Origin: Jacaranda mimosifolia
Lineage: Eukaryota; Streptophyta; Magnoliopsida; Lamiales; Bignoniaceae
Assembly (NCBI GenBank): GCA_018894105.1
Contig: CM032121.1
Location: 30,108,230-30,172,229, forward strand
DNA length: 64,000 nt
Reading direction: 5' to 3'
Shown: one piece after another, positions 35,711 to 48,132 of the stretch
How positions within the stretch are numbered: position 1 is the stretch's first letter
How the letters are laid out: every line of letters starts with the position of its first letter
The notes under the pieces: generated by a model
Told to the model about the DNA's origin: nothing
The model's input: the letters and a program-made list of their open reading frames with translations, nothing else
Databases searched by the model: none
Made by a program: the position numbers and the translations under genes

Positions 35711-36954
35711 TAGGCCTGTCAATGAGTAGGGTTTTGCCCTACTCAAATCCATGACAATAGTACAAGATTCATACCCATACCCAGTAAATAGATATGAGAC
35801 ACGAACCCTACCCAGACCCATTAAAAAAATGAATTGGGTAAGGGTAGGGTCTCTACCTATAAAATACTCAAATACCCAATACTCAAAAAATACCCGATAT
35901 TAAATATCCATGTTCCAATTCCCTCATTCCCAACTTTAATCTTTTTTACTCATAAAACTTTATTTAGTTACTATTTTCGTCAAAACTAAACCACAAAATA
36001 TATTAAAAATAATTGATTTTGGACTATGAATATTTATAATTAGATCTGATCAATCGAATAAAAATTCTAAAATTCAAATCGGATTCGAATTAAAATCTGA
36101 TCCATTGACAAGCCTACCTCAAATTACTCATTATTCAAATACTCAAATTTAACTACTTAACCCAAATTACTTAAATCAAAATTAAATTTATAATAATAAT
36201 CATGGCATACTTGAAGTATATATTTAAAATTTTTAATATATATAAAATTAAAAAATTAAAATTATTTTGAATTTATTTATTTTCAGTAGCTTTGGACAAT
36301 GGAGAAAGAAAGATTTTTACATTTTGGTGCTACATATTCAAATTTTTAGTAACATAAAATTAAATTTTTTTCTACTATTTACATATATTTGATTGAATAT
36401 ATTACATGAAATAATGAAAATATTTCAAAAAAAATGAAAAGAATAAAGTTAAAGAAAGAAAAAATAATATCTTAGAGGAAAATGGAGAGAAAAAAGTGAT
36501 TCATACTCTTGTGGTTCTTATTTGTTTAATATATAAATTAACTAAATTAAATTAAACGACTAAAATTAAATGCATGCGCTTTTTTTAATTTAAAAAAGTT
36601 GAGTTAACTTTTTTAAAATATGCCAAGAAAAATTAGCCAATATTAATAAATTACTCTAGCATTCAATTATTAGTTAGTTTTAACATTTTAATTGACACTA
36701 TGAACATTTGGAAAACATGAAAAAATTAGTCAAATCAAAACACAATCCAAAATTTGGGTCTAATAAACTAAACCCAACCATAGACCCAATGGGTCTTGGG
36801 TTTGATAGTGTAGGGTCTAGTTTGGGTATTTTAGGGTAGGGGTTTAATCAGATATATAGGGTAGAGTAGGGTAGGGTAAATATAAAATCTAATTATTTTG
36901 GTATATTGAGGTATGGATTTGAGAAGAGTAATACCCTACCTATTAACAGACCTA
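35711..36954. mobile_element. hAT-like non-autonomous element, 1.24 kb
   Basis: The left end starts TAGGCCTGTCAATGAGTAG and the reverse complement of the right end TAGGTCTGTTAATAGGTAG. The similarity extends for about 42 bp to CTCAAATCCAT in both. The flanking octamers GCTGGACC (35703-35710) and GTTAGACC (36955-36962) agree at 6 of 8 bases. The 8-bp duplication and TAGG-TGTCAA-type ends fit the hAT superfamily. Subterminal GGGTAGGGTAGGG and CCCAACCC words are typical. An internal inverted copy of the end motif occurs at 36103-36116. No transposase frame exists. The right flank carries a 22-bp tandem duplication (about 36941-36983). Confidence 0.7.
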
Positions 36955-36976
36955 GTTAGACCTATTAACAGACCTA

Positions 36977-37633
36977 GTTAGACCTATAATTATGCATGCT
37001 TTTATGTTTTTACACTAACACTAATGCTTGCATGCGTTATATACTAGCAGTGAGAATTTTCTCAAACTTCAAAATAAATATAGTACGTGTGATTGTATTT
37101 ATTGGATAGATTGATTGACTTTGTACAAAGATCATGCCGCACAACGGATGGAGAACAAGCAAAATATTTGGGTTCGTATTCTGCTGTGTGTCACAAGAGG
37201 GTAGGTTCAAAGTACTTAATGCAAAAATCAATATTTACCCTTATCCCCAAGTTCTCATCATACATAAATTGGGTAATCCTTTTCAGTTTGGATAGATGGA
37301 ATTTCTTTTGGACTTGAAATTAGTTGGGCATCTAATCCCATTCAGATTTAAGTACATTTTCTTCACACCCCCCCTCCCATCCCACCCTTTTAACAAGAAA
37401 GCAACCAAGTAATATGCACTTTTCTTGCAAGAAAAGTATGTATTAAAAGTTGAAGGGCATGTCATGAAAGTTCTGCGAGTGTGAAGACAACAAGTTGGAC
37501 TAAATAATCCCATAGATAATAATGTGGCAAATATGCTTATCATCTATATATATATATATATATATGCTACTCTTTGTTCAAAGATTGATTATTATCTTCA
37601 CTGTATCATTATCTTTAATTAGCTACATAATAT
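36977..37633. other. Intergenic, nothing recognised
   Basis: No supported gene or repeat family was seen except a TA dinucleotide run near 37544-37564. The last nine bases before 37643 (ATATTAAAG, 37634-37642) are the target duplication of the following Mutator-like element. Confidence 0.55.
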
Positions 37634-38361
37634 ATATTAAAGGGGAAAAATTGCTATGGTCCCCCTTGTGACTGTCAAAATTGCCACAAAACCTCCCTAT
37701 TAAAAAAAATACAAATAACTTCCTCATATTTTAGAAAATCATGCAACAAGCACCCCTGAAAGTGTTGGTGTAACTCACGAGCGGGTGCATCCAACTGGGT
37801 GTGGATTTTTGTATATAAAAAGACTATTATACCCTTACTTATCAGCCATTGGATTTTTTTTTAAGATATCAATGGCCTAAATTAAGTTCTATTATATTTT
37901 TCTGAAAAAATATAAATAGCATATTATGATATATAGTATAACATATATTATAATATATATAATATTAATCTCCCCCATCCACCCCACCCCACTGACTGCC
38001 AGCATCCACCGCAGCCACTTGGTGCCAAGGCCACAGCCATAGCAACCGACCCCGACACCCATTTGGCTGCCGGTGGAAACAAAAGGAATAGAAAAAAAAA
38101 AAGCCAGTGGCTAAAACAGTCGCTAGGCTACCATGGCCACATTAGCCATGGCAGCTAGTGGCCGGATCTAGCCAAATCCGACTAGTATGCACAGTTGTCA
38201 TGGCAACCTATTTGTTTGGGGATAGGGTGAGGTTTTATGAGGGATAGGGGGTTGGGTGCTGGGGAGGGGTTTATATTATATACATTTTGTAATTTTTATA
38301 TATATGTTTTAGATAAACTTATATACATTATATGTATAAAAGTATAAATAAAAAATATTAT

Positions 38362-39055
38362 TGATATTGGCAGGCCCACCCTATAACATGGGTATGCCCA
38401 CATACGATAAGAATGCTGGCCTAATAAACAAGCCTAATGAAACTAAGTTAGCGTTTTAGGTAAAACAAAATCGACCTATGAGATCAAGTTTCACTGACCT
38501 TAGAGGTCGAGACAAGCAGACTGAAGAAACATTAATGGCAGTTCCTGCCACCCATCGTATCCGCATTAAATGTGCCTCAACCACCATTCTATCTGCATTA
38601 ATTGGTTTGACGGCACATAGCATCTGCAATAAATAGCGCATCACCTCCGCATTAATGGAAGTATGGTTCCTCCTTTCGGCGAACCAGCCATGTGTAAGGC
38701 CATAGGCTAGGTCAAAATAACCTATATTACCCCTATCAAGGAGATAACTTAATTTGAAACACGTCAAGGTGAAACTCATCTTTTTACCCCTTAGCTAAAA
38801 CTATAAATACCATTTCATTCAAAGATTACGGTACGTTCACACACATTCTTTGAACTATTACTATGTTCAATTACTTCTAGGTCGAGATATTGACTTAATC
38901 ATCGAAGGGGTCTTAGCCGAGGACCCTCTCGGCTAGCCTGACGTTTGTTCTGTGGCTGTAGGATCCAACCTACATCTCCAAATTCTATCTTTCTAGTCAA
39001 CTTAACCCAGCAGGTCAAGACCCAGAGGACCATCATACCAAAATTGACATCATCA
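38362..39055 (+). repeat. Element 3, 5' LTR
   Basis: It matches 48133-48809 throughout. The TATA box TATAAATA at 38802-38809 is intact here, while the matching site in the 3' LTR near 48571 has changed to TAAAAATA. The LTR ends GACATCATCA. Confidence 0.92.
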
Positions 39056-39076
39056 TTTAACGCCATCAATAGGACA
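39056..39076 (+). other. Element 3 primer binding site (worn)
   Basis: TTTAACGCCATCAATAGGAC follows the LTR directly and looks like a decayed TTTGGCGCCGTC-type site, as in element 1. Confidence 0.45.
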
Positions 39077-39399
39077 TAGAATCTACAGCCGAAAATGGTT
39101 AACATTAGTGAACCACTTCCGAAAGACAAAGTGATCGAAGATCACCACCGTATCCCCCAGCACCACCATAATCTCAGTCGGACCAGCAAGTTGAATGTCC
39201 CAATTCTCAGCCGAAGCAGGTGGTCACTTTGACCATCCCTCAACTCATACATATGATCAATAATCAGATCTTCGCCTAACTTTCTGTGCAAGTATTTGCC
39301 ATTTACAAAAGCATAACCATCAGCTAACGCTACACCACATCCCTCACACCATTAAGAACGACCACCACAAGAGGATAGAATAAGAAATAAAACTCATCA

Positions 39400-40660
39400 C
39401 AGCCCCAATAGACAAATTTGAGTCCTGGTATATTTTCTCATGAAGAAGTTGCTATCAACCCCAGGAGAAAATAGCAAACTCGGTAGAAAACTTCGTTTGA
39501 CCAATCAAGCCCAGGAGCACGAGCAGGTCAAATGCCAAAGACCTTAGCACAGTCGAGATTTATCTAGAGCTAACAGAGACGAATGGGAAGAAGTTTCACA
39601 TCAAGTTCAACAACTCAATAGGCGATTGGAAGAAATTTTATGGAAAAATGTCGAGAGGACTCAACTTGACATTACTTCTAGATTTTGACGAGAAAGGGAA
39701 TCCCTATTTATTCAGGAAAGAACTAATGAATGCTTGCAATTGATGCAAAAATTTTGACTGGATTACCTTGGTATACTGACCCCAATGAGCACCTCTTTCA
39801 ATTCAAGCACATGATGCAGCTGCATAGCCACAATGATCACATACATGCAAAAATATTGGTCACCACTTTCCAAGGAGTGGCACTTGAATGGTTCATTAAG
39901 CTCGAGCTTGAATCTATATTCTCTTATGACTAACTCTGCTACAAATTCCTCCACCAATTTGCCAGTAGAAGAAAAGCAAAGCTGCCGCACACTCACATCT
40001 ACACGATCAAGCAGAATGAGGGTGAATCTTTGCAAGACTTCTTCTTCAGATTCAATACTAAAGTTCTGAAAATCGACAACCCCATGATAGAATTTCTCAT
40101 TGATGTCTTATTCCTGCGGTTGAAGCATAAAGAATGTGCTAATACCCTGGTTAGGGATTGACCGCGAACAATAGAAGAACACCTTGACCTTGCGGAAACA
40201 TATATGACTTAGGAGGAGATGAATAAAATGAAGTATGGTGGAGAGGGCGACAAGAAGAAGGGTAAGGATAAGGATGACATGCACCAAAATGAAGGTCATC
40301 GATCTCCAATAAAGCATTTCACAACTATACCCCACTCAACACTCCTAGGAAAAAGGTGTTGTTTGCAATACAACCTGACAACTTACTGAAAAGACCAAGA
40401 AAGCTCAATGAGACAAAAACCCTGAAGAAATTCAAAAAACTATTGCCATTTTCACAGATAAAAGGGCTATGACATAAAGGATTACTTTAACCTCCAGGAC
40501 GAAATTGAGCGCCTCATTCGACAAGGCCACCTCAAAAAATATATTGATCAGAAAGCACTGCAAGCGATGGCTCAAACTGACCAAACTCCCCGTAGAGAAC
40601 AGTCGGTTAGCCCAAAAAGAGAAGATAAAGGGAAGTAGAAAGTTGAAGATGAGCGCCATT
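39400..40660 (+). pseudogene. Element 3 gag (broken)
   Basis: The capsid domain is readable at about 39760-40190 with LPWYTDPNEHLFQF, FQGVALEWF and NEGESLQDFFFRFN, each aligned with the Gag of element 1 (EHVTAF, GRAQEWF, EDESLRSFMSRFN). A worn zinc-knuckle-like segment and the tail LQDEIERLIRQGHLKKYI lie at about 40440-40550. Stops occur at about 39931 and elsewhere and the frame shifts more than once. The N-terminal part cannot be placed on a start codon. Confidence 0.8.
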
Positions 40661-40835
40661 TCTTAAGAGGCGTTATTAATACTCTTGTAGGAGAACCAAC
40701 TAGGGAGGACTCCAAATCAACAAAAAAGCAGGCTCAAAGACATCTTGAATCCACTAAGTTGAGGCAGGCCAAACCACTCTACCAGTTTTCCACCAGTGTG
40801 GACCCCATATCGTTTTAGATTCCGACCTTGCTCAT

Positions 40836-43800
40836 TTGGGAGGTCAAGGCACGGAAAGCAAGTTAGACTGCCCTTTGGTGGTTTCCGTTGAAATAGCCAA
40901 CTTTGAGGTCAGAAAGAACCTAATGGACAATAACAGCTCTGCAAACATCATCTTCTTGTCAACTTTAGACAGAATAAAGCTTGGAAAGTTGAAATTTGAG
41001 TCCGTCGAACATCTCTGGTTGGTTTTGGGGGGGGTTAGATATTGTGCCTATTGGATCTATAAATTTGTCCACATCTTTTGGAGAGGTACCCAAAAGATGC
41101 ACACTCATGATCAACTGCCTCATTGTGACACACCTTTTGCTTACAACGCCATAATTGGAAGACTAGCGCTCAACAATTCTTGAGTAATAGTATCTACTTG
41201 TCACATGAAGGTCAAATTCCCAACAGCAACTGGAACTAAGGAGTTGCTATGTAATGTAAAAGAGGTATGGGTTGTTATACCATTAGGTCGAGGCAAATGA
41301 ATAGAAAACTAGATCAAAACTGAAACCCTCAGGGGACATCCATATAATGGAATCCGATGAGGGATAGGCCAGCAAAAAGAGAAAAAGGGAAGGCACCCGA
41401 GTCTAGCCCACTGAAGAGCTCAAAATAATAGAGCTCGAACCTAAAAACCCTGACAAAACAACGAGGATAGGAACAAGTTTAGGACATCATATGGAATGTA
41501 TACTAGTTGATTTTCTCAAGAGAAATATTGATGTTTTTGTATGGAAAGCAACCGACCTCCAAGGAATCGACCCCCAGGTCATTGTCCACTGTCTTAATGT
41601 CGACCCATCATTCAAACCAGTCAGACATAAAACAAGAACCTTTAATGCTGAGAGGACCCAGATCGTTGAGGATGAGGTCAACAAGCTTTTAGATACATGC
41701 TACATAGTTGAGTTGAGATACAATATCCTAGTTGGTTATGTAATGTAGTCATCGTCCCTAAAAATGAGGGTAGATGGAGAATGTGTAATGATTTCACTGA
41801 TCTTAATAAAAGATGCCCTAAAGACCTATATCCACTGCCTCACATAGATTTGTTAGTTAATTCAACTGCAAGTTGCGACCGTCTAAGCATGATAGATGCC
41901 TTTCAAAGATACTATCAAATTTTCATAGGCATCCGAAGATAGTGATAAAATTGCTTTTGTGGTTCCAAATGGCTTATATTATTTTTTGGTTATGCCGTTT
42001 GGATTAAAGAATGCCGGGGCAACATACCAAAGACTGGTCAACTTTATGTTAAAAAACAAAGTCGTCCGATCTAAGAAAATCTACGTGGATGATATGATTA
42101 TTAAAACAGAGAGAGATTCAAACCACTTAGCTGACCTCCATCACATGTTTTTTATTTTAAAGGCATCTGACATAAAGCTCAACCTAAACAAATGCACATT
42201 CGAAGTAAGAAGTAGGAAATTCTTGGGTTATATGGTCAGTCAAAGAGGCATTGAGGCTAATCCCAAAAAAATCCAAGAAATTCAAGATATCTCACCATCA
42301 AAGATAGTGAGAGATGTGCAAAGGCTGGTCGGAAGAATTATTGTTCTCAGGTCGATTTATCGCCCAATTAACAGATAAAAGTTTGCCCTTCTTTCAGGTC
42401 CTCAGGAACACATGGAAGTTTCAGTGGACAGAAAAGTGTGATCAGGCTCCCCTCGAACTCAAACAATACCTAATTGAGCCGTCATTACTTGTGAAGCTCG
42501 CAGTCGGAGAAGTACTGAGTTTATACTTGGCAGTCTTGATGGCAGCAGTTGGTTCGATTTGGTATCCACTCAGCAAGGTTCGTGTAAGCCAATATATTAT
42601 GTCAGTAAGGTCCTCTATGGTCCCAAGCATAACTATTTAGAGATAAAAAAATTTGCACTCGCTTTGATCACCGTGGCGCGAAAGTTAAGGTTTTATTTTT
42701 GTCACATACTATCATTGTTTTGACAAATCAACCATTGAAGCAAGTGCTCTCTAAACCTGACACATCAATGAGGCTGACCAAGTAGGCCTTCAAGTTAGGA
42801 GAATTCAATGTCAAGTTTTAACCTCATACTACCATAAAGGTCCAAGTATTAGCTGATTTTGTGGCAGTACGTGTCGACCTCTCTACAGTAGTTGAGCAAG
42901 AGTAACAAATATGGTCCTTTCATATTGATGGATCGGTCACAAGCACAAGGGGTGAAGCAAGTATTTCCCTTTGTTCCCCTCAAGTTAAGGAATATAATTT
43001 TGCAATCAAGCTCAATTACCCAATCACGAATAATGAAGCTGAATATGAAGCCCTCATTGTGGGAATGAGGATGGCTATTGATATAGGGGTCGAGAAATTA
43101 GCAGCCATCCTGACTCACAGCTGGTTGCCGAGCAATATTAAGGGAACTTTGAAGCAATGGAAATAAGCATGAACACCTACTTGGCAGATGTCAAAAGAAT
43201 TGAACAACAGTTCAAAAATTTCACATTCAGTCAAGTGCCTGGTAAGAAAATGAAAGGGCAAACGCACTGTCTAAGTTAGCTAGCTCAATAAAAGGCACCA
43301 AGGAAAGGTCTATCACCTTCTTAGTCTCAAACAACCTACTATTGGTAACCTCCATCAGAATCAGGTCTCAGCTATCGAAGAGATGGGCCAAAGTTGGATG
43401 GATGAAATAAATCCTACCTCAAAGATGGAAAATTACCACGAGATAAAGTAAAGGCCCGCAGGTCATAAAGACGCTCAACAAAGTTTGCTTTAGATGAGTT
43501 TGGTCAGTTGTATAAAAGGTACATTTCAAGACCCCCATTGAAATGCTTGACATCAGGCTAAAGACAAGAGGTCCTATAAGAAATACACGCAGATATCTAT
43601 AGAAACCATTTTGGTAGACGCGCATTAGCGCATAAAGTCATTAGGCATGGATATTTTTGGCTAACTCTTCACAACAATGCAGTCGAGTTTGCTTGAAAGT
43701 GCCCGTCTTGCCAAGTACATGCCAACATTTCTCATCAACCAACCGTGACTCTTATCCCCATACAGGTCACATAGCCTTTCGACCAATGAGGGGTCAATAT

Positions 43801-44600
43801 TATCGGGCCTTTCCCAAAAACTACAGGGCAAGGGAAATACATGATAGAGGCAGTCGAATATTTCACAAAATAGGTTGAAGCAGAGGTTGTCCCCAAGATA
43901 ACAGATGCTACAATAAGGAGTTTTCTATGGAGAAATGTCATTTGTTGCTTTAGTCTACCCAAAGTGCTCATATCTGACAACAGCACACAATTCTAAAGCA
44001 AAAAGACCAAGGAATGGTGTCAGAGCCTCAGAATTAGACAACACTTCATTTCAATAGGAAATTCGCAAGCAAAAGGTCGAACAAAAGTCACTAACAGAAC
44101 CTTTCTGGATCACATCAAAACTCGACTAGAAGGTTCTAAAGCTAGTTGGGTAGACGACTAACCAGGAGTCCTCTGGGCCTATCAAACCACACCAAGAACT
44201 GCCACGGGACAAAGTCCACACAGTTTAGTTTATAGCTCAGAAGCAGTTATCCCTACGAAATTAATCCAACACACAACTCGAGTTATACTCTACAACCCAA
44301 TAAGAAACCAGGCTGATAGAGAATTCAACATTGAAATAATCGGCAAGCTCCATTAACAAGTTTTCACAAAAATGCAAAGGTATAGGTCGATTATGGCCAG
44401 ACAGTATGACAAAGGTGTTAAGCTAAGATGTTTCAAGGTTGAAGACCTTGTTTTTAAAAAAGTTGAAGTCTCCACAAATATCGGCATGCTCGACCCAAAA
44501 GGGGAAGGTCCATACTCTATGGTCAGAGTAGCGAAGCATAACTCTTATCAACTAGCTAACATGACTGGAACGAGCTGCCAAGACATGGAACATAAATAAT
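40836..44600 (+). pseudogene. Element 3 pol: protease, RT, two RNase H, integrase (broken)
   Basis: In order: protease with LMDNNSSANIIF near 40919-40954, where the usual DSGSS has become DNNSS, so the catalytic triplet is altered. Reverse transcriptase runs about 41480-42350 with WKATDLQGIDPQVIVHCLN and the catalytic YVDDMI near 42085. RT-linked RNase H is at about 42390-42780. Archaeal-type RNase H, about 42900-43330, has IDGS and NNEAEYEALIVGMRMA. Integrase, about 43570-44590, has CPSCQVHANISH and the second catalytic Asp in LISDNSTQF. Stops and frame changes are frequent in every domain. The architecture, including the second RNase H, is that of element 1. Confidence 0.88.
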
Positions 44601-44664
44601 CTAAAGAAATTTTATGTATAGAGTGGATTGTGCAAAATGGATGTGTTATAATGGATATCATTTT

Positions 44665-44860
44665 GCGACCCCGTAGTCGCATAATCAAACTTGCATATAA
44701 TCCAATTATTAAAAAGTGATCAAGTCAACCCCGCAGTCACATGATCAAAATTGTGTATAACCAAGTTATTAAAGAATGATCAGGACGACCCCACAGTTGC
44801 ATGATCAAATTCTAATATTTAAAATGGATCAAGTCAACCCTGTAGTCGTGTGATCAAATC
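44665..44860 (+). repeat. Tandem repeat, period about 60 bp, in element 3
   Basis: Four units start near 44665, 44724, 44784 and 44833, each with a CGACCCCGTAGTCGCAT-like core followed by GATCAAA and an AT-rich tail. It occupies the same place between integrase and the antisense gene as the arrays of elements 1 and 2 but has a different unit sequence. Confidence 0.85.
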
Positions 44861-44881
44861 TGTTTATAACCCAATCACAAA

Positions 44882-44908
44882 AGAGAGAGAGAGAGAGAGA
44901 GAGAGAGA
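44882..44908. repeat. GA dinucleotide microsatellite
   Basis: About 13 GA units are followed by AAG-rich sequence to about 44930. It lies just after the 60-bp repeats. Confidence 0.9.
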
Positions 44909-45362
44909 AGAAGAAGAAAAAGAAAAAGATTCAAGTCGACCACATGGTTGACCCCTCCCTAATTCAACCATTATCTTCAAATTTTTAAGATCAGCATACG
45001 ACATGAATTATTCTGGCACATTTTAAGTCAACCTCTTACAGAAAGCCAGATAATACGATGCACTAAAAATAAATTGACAAGTAATAAATTAAAGTCGACT
45101 AAAAAATGGAATTTTGATTGATAAAAAATCTCAGCATTAAACTTCTATAAACATTGAAATATTGTTCAACAGCCCCTTGGGGCTATACATCATTTAAAAA
45201 TAGAAAAGTTACACAAGTACAAAACAACATAACTAAACCCGACACCCTCTCCTCATTGAGCCATTGCCTCAGCTGCCACTCATCGATAGTCTTGTATAAC
45301 TCATCAGTCGAATCAAGACCTATATTTAGAGGTGGTTCCTTAACCTCTTGCTCAACCCCAAT

Positions 45363-47703
45363 CTAGGGTGCTCCAGCGGGTCGAGAGGACCCAACCTCCT
45401 CCGTAAAAAACATACGTTCATCAGTAGGGAAAAATTCTGCCGCATTCACCTCATCATTCTTTATCTCCAAGGCAAACTCGCCTGCAAAAGCAAATTTTTC
45501 TCCTATTGAAATGACCCACAGTAGAAGAGGAACAACAACTATACCAGTTTCTTCAGGATGAGTGTTCTCATCGAAGGCCTTAAGGCGTTTGTTCTTTGTC
45601 ACATCAAGTCGTGCCTTATCCTCTGCTCGAAATTCATAACCAAGGAACTTAATCTATTTCAATGCTTTATAGAATGTTTCCTTGGCATCATCCATACTGA
45701 ATGTCACGCTCATATCGATAAATGCCGAACAGAGCATAAATTGTTGCACAACCTCGTTTCGAATTCCATGTAGCGTTTTGAAGAACTCAGTCCTGGCATA
45801 TTGCAAAGCACTCTCATACCCTTGAGCTCGACCTGATTCAAAGGCTTCCTGGATAGAGTTTATTATTTTCTTCAGCTACTTCTTGGCCTGGCTCTTACCC
45901 TGAATAGCAGCCAGTAGTTCAATATATTTTCCCTCAAGCTGCTTCATCAGCTCGACCAACCTCAACTCCAAGGAGTCAACCTTAGTCTTAAGCAGGTCAT
46001 TTTGCTCCTTTTCTAGCTCCTCGTACTTTTCCTCTACCTGCAGGCGGTTGGTCTCGCAAAGTTCATACCTCCGGTAGAGGTTGTACCCCCATTGCTCGAC
46101 CTGCGAAACATCGAACAACTCATGAAGACATCAATCTTCAAACAATACATATGAAAATTCGACAAGAAACATTACCATATTTGCATGATACACAAATGCT
46201 TTCAAAGCGTTTAGTTGCTCATAGTTGAACATCTCGATCTGGTCCCCTTGAAACAAATCATCTATCAGAATGGCTAGAGGCAACACCGATGTTAGACCCG
46301 CACCCATCATGGTGGTGGTGTTCGACACCCCTGCTTTCTCGCTAAATCAGGGTTTAGGGAACGTCGAAAAATTGTACTAACGCTTAGGAAAAAGCATAGC
46401 ATATGCGACCTCATCGATTTTGTCAACCTTTTCATTCATTTTTCAATCGCGGTCTTCTTTGGCGCACCCTGCGTTGTGACCTCAACAGCCTTTCTTTTCT
46501 GTTATGGATATGGATTGCTCGCTACTCCAATACTCACCACAGCGACAGTTGAACTTTCTTGTGCCACTTAGCCGACCCCGCTGACCAGTTGTGCAGCTGC
46601 TCAATGAGCCGCTGCAACCTTGCAGTGTTGCAGCGCTCCTGCACCTTCTATTACTTTTACATTATGATCTGTCTCGCACAATTCATAACTGGTTAACCTG
46701 CAAAATAAATAAACATTGAACAGAAAGATGATAAGTAGGAATAGAAAATTATTGACTTGCTAAATGTGCATTAGCATGCAACCTTAACTAGGTGATCGAC
46801 AATCCCGCCAGAACTAAATTTCTCTCCCTTGTAAATACAGAAACATCCATCTCACCGAACTCAAGGAGATCTTGAATAAAAATGTTGTTCCAAGTTGGGT
46901 TCTCATTGGTGTTCATCTCGACCCTATCCATCATCTACCCTCATGGAATGGGGATCGAACCTAGAAGTATCTTTCTTTCCATTTTTAGCCATAAGAGGTG
47001 GATGGGGTTCCAAAAAATTTTCTATGAGGTCGAGCTATTAAATAGTAAAACCCCGACTCCCTCCACGGACTAGACTTCTGAGATATTAGCAAATGAAAAA
47101 GATGACTAAAGTTAGCCCATGAAGGGGGTTGGTCGAAAATGGCCATCAAAACAATAAAACTACACATAAGGGAGAAAAAATTTAGGAGAAGCTAAGTTAT
47201 ACAAACCTGCAGACCTTTTAATAGGTCGATTATAGCGTTAGCTAGAGGAAATTTGAGACCACTCTTCATGGCATCCTAAAAAAAAGTCATACATCCCTCA
47301 GGAGGGGTGTGCATTCTATCCACAGCCCTAAGTTTAATTAACCCAAACTCACTAGGAATATGGTATTTCGACCTTATCGACCTAAGATCACTCGATGACA
47401 CTGTTGATACAATTTTGCTATAATAAGAGGTCGTAAATAACCTACTCTCGTCCTTGGAGGCTCATCTACTTCTTCTAAGGGCTTTGCCTCTCCAACCACA
47501 AGCTCAGAGAGCCCAGCTTTGTCGATAATAAGGTTAGAAGGACCTATCCCCTCATCCATTACCCCCTTAGTTGCACCTAAATTAGGTTGGTGGGAAGATC
47601 CCGGCTCCGCACTTGAGGACTCAGTTGAATGTGCCCTACTAGTTGAGGCATTTAACAAATATGTACCTTCCAAATCGAAACTAAAACTCAACTTACTATG
47701 CAA
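45363..47703 (-). pseudogene. Element 3 antisense gene (homologous to that of element 1)
   Basis: On the minus strand, starting near ATG 47703, are a Ser/Glu-rich N-terminal region with SSSAEPGSSHQPN, then MHTPPEGC and SGLKFPLANAI near 47310-47220. Next comes a block at about 47167-46990 with FSHLFHLL and ESGFYYLIARPHRKF, which aligns with FAHFWSLY and ECGFYYLTRRPSCKF of element 1. A segment near 46330-46130 (MFNYEQLNALKAFVYHANMV) parallels the MNFARLEEYGAHALMQ part of element 1. A coiled coil follows at 46118-45880, then an acidic C-terminal region to about 45363. Stops and shifts are present. Introns are likely but I could not set their borders. Confidence 0.75.
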
Positions 47704-47862
47704 AGAAATTCACAGAAAAATTTAAGTGAAAGAGGATGAAGACTTACAAAAACTGCATGCAAAGAACTAAAGGTTGAAGATTGTTCAAAACACGACCAAA
47801 AATCTTCACTAGTCAACCTTAGTTAGTTGCGGTAAAAGTAAAAAATGAACAATGAAAATCAT

Positions 47863-47870
47863 TATTTATA
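47863..47870 (-). promoter_or_regulatory. TATA box of the element 3 antisense gene
   Basis: The minus strand reads CTATAAATA, about 160 bp upstream of the antisense ATG. The heptamer and its distance resemble the antisense TATA box of element 1, although the surrounding sequence differs. Confidence 0.55.
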
Positions 47871-48118
47871 GGCGAGCTAGAATTCCAACCGGTTAACTTG
47901 ATCGGTAACCGGCTACTAAATGCATAACCACTGGTCACCTATGCATATATATTCGTGTAACCACCTAAACGATTCCCGCCTTCCCAATTCTGGTTGAGAT
48001 TCAAAAACTATTTCACACCTTTACAATTCTCTTGAGATACAAACTATGATTTTGGTCGATTCCATGCTGATAAGTATAGCTACTCCTCACTCTGAACACT
48101 GCACGATCGAACTATTGA

Positions 48119-48128
48119 GTGGGGGAGA
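48119..48128 (+). other. Element 3 polypurine tract
   Basis: GTGGGGGAGA lies just before the 3' LTR, as in element 1. Confidence 0.8.
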
Positions 48129-48132
48129 TTCA

